Origin: an uncultured Lachnospiraceae bacterium
GTDB lineage: Bacteria > Bacillota > Clostridia > Lachnospirales > Lachnospiraceae
NCBI GenBank assembly: GCA_902476645.1
Contig: CABSEG010000035.1
Coordinates: forward strand, 1 to 26,661
Length of the DNA: 26,661 nucleotides
Direction: 5' to 3'
Shown here: one piece after another, positions 24,725 to 26,661 of the stretch
Numbering within the stretch: position 1 is the stretch's first letter
Layout: the number at the start of each line of letters is the position of its first letter
The notes under the pieces: generated by a model
Database searches by the model: none
Told to the model about the DNA's origin: nothing
What the model saw: the letters and a program-made list of their open reading frames with translations, nothing else
Position numbers and translations under genes: made by a program

Positions 24725-25566
24725 AGACCATATTGACCATCGCAGGCTCTGACAGCAGCGGCGGAGCCGGAATCCAGGCGGATATCAAAACCATTACGAT
24801 GCATGGCATGTATGCCATGAGTGCGATCACGGCGATGACAGCGCAAAATACTCTTGGAGTGTCTGCTGTGTGGGAGGCTACTGAGGAGCAGATAAGAGAG
24901 CAGATCTTGCGGATTGTGGAGGATATCCCTCCGGATGCGGTAAAGGTGGGGATGGTGTGCGGTCAGGAGCAGATTCAGGCCATTGGAGAACAGATGCGCA
25001 GGTGGAATATGAAAAATGTGGTGGTAGATACGGTCATGGCTTCCACCAGCGGCACCAGATTTTTAAAAGAGCAGGCGAGGGATGCGCTTAAAAAAGAACT
25101 GCTGCCTTTCGCGCGTCTTGTGACGCCCAATCTTCCGGAGGCGGAGCTTCTTAGTGGTATGAAAATTCGCTCTGAAGAGGAAATGGAGCGGGCAGCCAGG
25201 AAGATGAGCGAGGCTTTTGAAACAGCCATCCTGGTGAAAGGAGGTCATCTAGAAGGAGCAGCCGCGGATGTACTGGCAGAGGAGGGAAAAGAGACCTGGT
25301 TTACGACAACAAGACTTGAGAATTCCAATACGCATGGAACCGGGTGCACGCTATCTTCGGCGATTGCCTGCCGCCTGGCGGCCGGGGAGGAGTTGAAAAC
25401 GGCAGTTGCCCACGCCAAGGTGTACGTAACAGAGGCGATTCGAGCCGGACTGAATCTTGGAAAAGGGAACGGGCCTCTTCAACACATATGGAGATTTTCT
25501 GAGGAAGAGCTCCTTGAATGGGCAGGTGAGGAGCCGAATAGAGGTAAAAAAACGGACAGGGGATAA
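24721..25566 (+). CDS. thiD: Hydroxymethylpyrimidine / phosphomethylpyrimidine kinase
   Basis: A 281-residue ribokinase-fold enzyme that phosphorylates HMP twice to give the HMP pyrophosphate used by ThiE. The N-terminus ILTIAGSDSSGGAGIQADIK (4-23) is the family signature. VVDTVMASTSG (101-111), LVTPNLPEAELL (133-144), ILVKGGH (170-176) and NTHGTGCTLSSA (203-214, with Cys209 in the anion hole) complete it. Length is slightly above the usual 265 or so because of a charged C-terminus. The ATG overlaps the thiE stop and has GGAGGA a few bases upstream, so translation is probably coupled. thiM and other thiazole or HMP synthesis genes are not in the window. Confidence 0.95.
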   Translation: MKTILTIAGSDSSGGAGIQADIKTITMHGMYAMSAITAMTAQNTLGVSAVWEATEEQIREQILRIVEDIPPDAVKVGMVCGQEQIQAIGEQMRRWNMKNVVVDTVMASTSGTRFLKEQARDALKKELLPFARLVTPNLPEAELLSGMKIRSEEEMERAARKMSEAFETAILVKGGHLEGAAADVLAEEGKETWFTTTRLENSNTHGTGCTLSSAIACRLAAGEELKTAVAHAKVYVTEAIRAGLNLGKGNGPLQHIWRFSEEELLEWAGEEPNRGKKTDRG

Positions 25567-25578
25567 TCCCTCTGTCCG
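25546..25578 (-). terminator. Terminator for the FKBP/trigger-factor-like gene, overlapping the thiD 3' end
   Basis: CGGACAG (25553-25559) pairs with CTGTCCG (25572-25578), extended by GGG/CCC. On the - strand the hairpin is followed by seven T's (the A-run 25546-25552), a good terminator for the gene ending at 25593. On the + strand the tail CATTTAT is weak, so ending of thiD transcripts here is only possible. Confidence 0.8.
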
Positions 25579-25592
25579 CATTTATATGCTGC

Positions 25593-26661
25593 CTACTCGG
25601 CAGCTTCCGTTTCGGTTGTTGCCTCTGTCTGGGCAGCTTCCGTTTCGGCTGCCTCTGTCACATTGGCGTTGCTGATAATCACATCCAGAGCGCAGTAATA
25701 TTTTACGGTACGCTCAATATCCCGCTCTGCAACACCCGCTTCAATAGCAGCGTCATAATCAGAGTAGCCGTTCTCTTCTAATGCTTTGGTAAGCTGTGTT
25801 TTGTAGGTATCACTGTCGGTACTGATTCCTTCTTTTTCGCAGATAGCATCTACAATCAGTTCTGTTTTTACACTGCTCTTTGCCGCATTGGCGATAGATA
25901 CATCCGTGATCCCCATACTGGAGGCAAACTCATCGTATTCCATGCCATAGTAGGAAGCATAGGTTTCATAACTTTGCTTTGTCAGCTCGGTGTACTCATC
26001 TACCAGATCCTGGGGATACTGGATCGGCGTGCTGCTGCTGAAGACCATGGAAAACGCCTCGTTTTGCATGGTGGAGAGAGCAGATTCCTCATTGGAGGTC
26101 TCCATTTCAGTACGAATATTGTCTGTGTACTCGTCTACTGTTTTATAATCACTGTTTTTCTGAACCCACTCATCCGTGATTTCCTTATCCGGACGCTTAA
26201 TGCTGTTGATGGTTACGGTAAAAACAGCATCTTTGCCGTTTAATTCTTCATTGCCGTAATCTTCCGGGAAGGTAACGTTTACCTCGGTAGTTTCTCCGGT
26301 CTTGCTGCCAATCAGCTGTTCCTCAAAATCATCGATGAAAGATCCGGAGCCGATGGTTAAATCGTATCCCTGAGAGCTTCCCCCATCAAAGGCTTCTCCG
26401 TCAATCTTTCCCTCGTAATCAATGTTGACGATATCTCCGTCTTCCACTGTGCCATCTGCCACCTCAGAGGCATAAGTTTTCAGGTCTGAGTCAATACGGC
26501 TCTGGATATCATCATCAGAAACCGCTATGACGTTCTTTGTTAAATCCAGTCCCTTATATTCTCCAAGGGTGATAAATTTGTCAATGCCCTCATCAGCAAC
26601 CGTCTGTTCTACCACCGGGGTGGGATCTTCCGTCTCACTTTCCTGAGTCTGTGCGTCTGAA
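25593..26661 (-). CDS. Exported FKBP/trigger-factor-like peptidyl-prolyl isomerase, N-terminus outside window
   Basis: The open frame continues to the window edge, so the start is missing; an internal GTG at 26615 is not the start because the frame continues upstream with acidic Ser/Thr-rich residues (SDAQTQESETEDPTPV). An FKBP-type domain is seen in GDIVNIDYEGKIDGEAFDGG, FIDDFEEQLIGSKTGE and NVTFPEDYG. A trigger-factor C-terminal-like helical region follows, and the protein ends in a Thr/Glu/Ala-rich tail with repeated TEAA units. The acidic low-complexity flanks on both sides fit an exported lipoprotein foldase rather than cytosolic trigger factor, whose N-terminal ribosome-binding domain is not seen here. 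It is convergent with thiD and shares the intergenic hairpin. Confidence 0.85.
   Translation of the reverse strand, partial: SDAQTQESETEDPTPVVEQTVADEGIDKFITLGEYKGLDLTKNVIAVSDDDIQSRIDSDLKTYASEVADGTVEDGDIVNIDYEGKIDGEAFDGGSSQGYDLTIGSGSFIDDFEEQLIGSKTGETTEVNVTFPEDYGNEELNGKDAVFTVTINSIKRPDKEITDEWVQKNSDYKTVDEYTDNIRTEMETSNEESALSTMQNEAFSMVFSSSTPIQYPQDLVDEYTELTKQSYETYASYYGMEYDEFASSMGITDVSIANAAKSSVKTELIVDAICEKEGISTDSDTYKTQLTKALEENGYSDYDAAIEAGVAERDIERTVKYYCALDVIISNANVTEAAETEAAQTEATTETEAAE

Overview
The window looks like part of a chromosome from a gut-type Firmicute, most likely a Lachnospiraceae-like Clostridium relative. The grounds are moderate GC, AGGAGG-type ribosome sites, a YesM/YesN-style two-component system, very large secreted multi-domain glycosidases, and FIVAR plus dockerin tails. 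The assignment is by gene style only; there is no rRNA or tRNA. All genes lie on the + strand except the last, partial one.

Region 1 (1-2805): the Big_2-domain tail of a secreted protein, then a secreted GH43-type glycosidase with two lysine-rich Big_2 domains at its C-terminus, closed by a terminator.

Region 2 (2846-10547): a promoter followed by four tightly packed genes. The first is a secreted LamG protein homologous to GH127-type beta-L-arabinofuranosidases in which every metal-site and active-site residue I can align is replaced or deleted. It runs directly into a YesM-like sensor histidine kinase, a YesN-like AraC-type response regulator, and a solute-binding lipoprotein without permease genes. 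I read this as a glycan-sensing module built around a pseudo-enzyme, and consider it the most interesting part of the window.

Region 3 (10548-22138): two giant secreted enzymes, each with its own upstream regulatory region and terminator. One is an apparently intact GH127-type beta-L-arabinofuranosidase (1619 aa). The other is a GH2 beta-galactosidase (2113 aa) with a LamG domain inserted in its catalytic barrel. Both end in the same cassette of four FIVAR-like modules and a dockerin, encoded by colinear 993-bp segments, which implies docking onto a cohesin partner elsewhere. GH43, GH127 and GH2 activities together suggest removal of arabinofuranose and galactose from plant arabinogalactan, arabinan or extensin-type glycans (inference).

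Region 4 (22139-26661): housekeeping-type genes: a cytosolic beta-lactamase-fold serine hydrolase, thiE and thiD in a probable operon, and, convergent on the - strand, the C-terminal part of an exported FKBP/trigger-factor-like peptidyl-prolyl isomerase. A hairpin between thiD and this gene serves as its terminator. No stretch over 300 bases lacks a gene. I saw no insertion sequence, CRISPR array or RNA gene.
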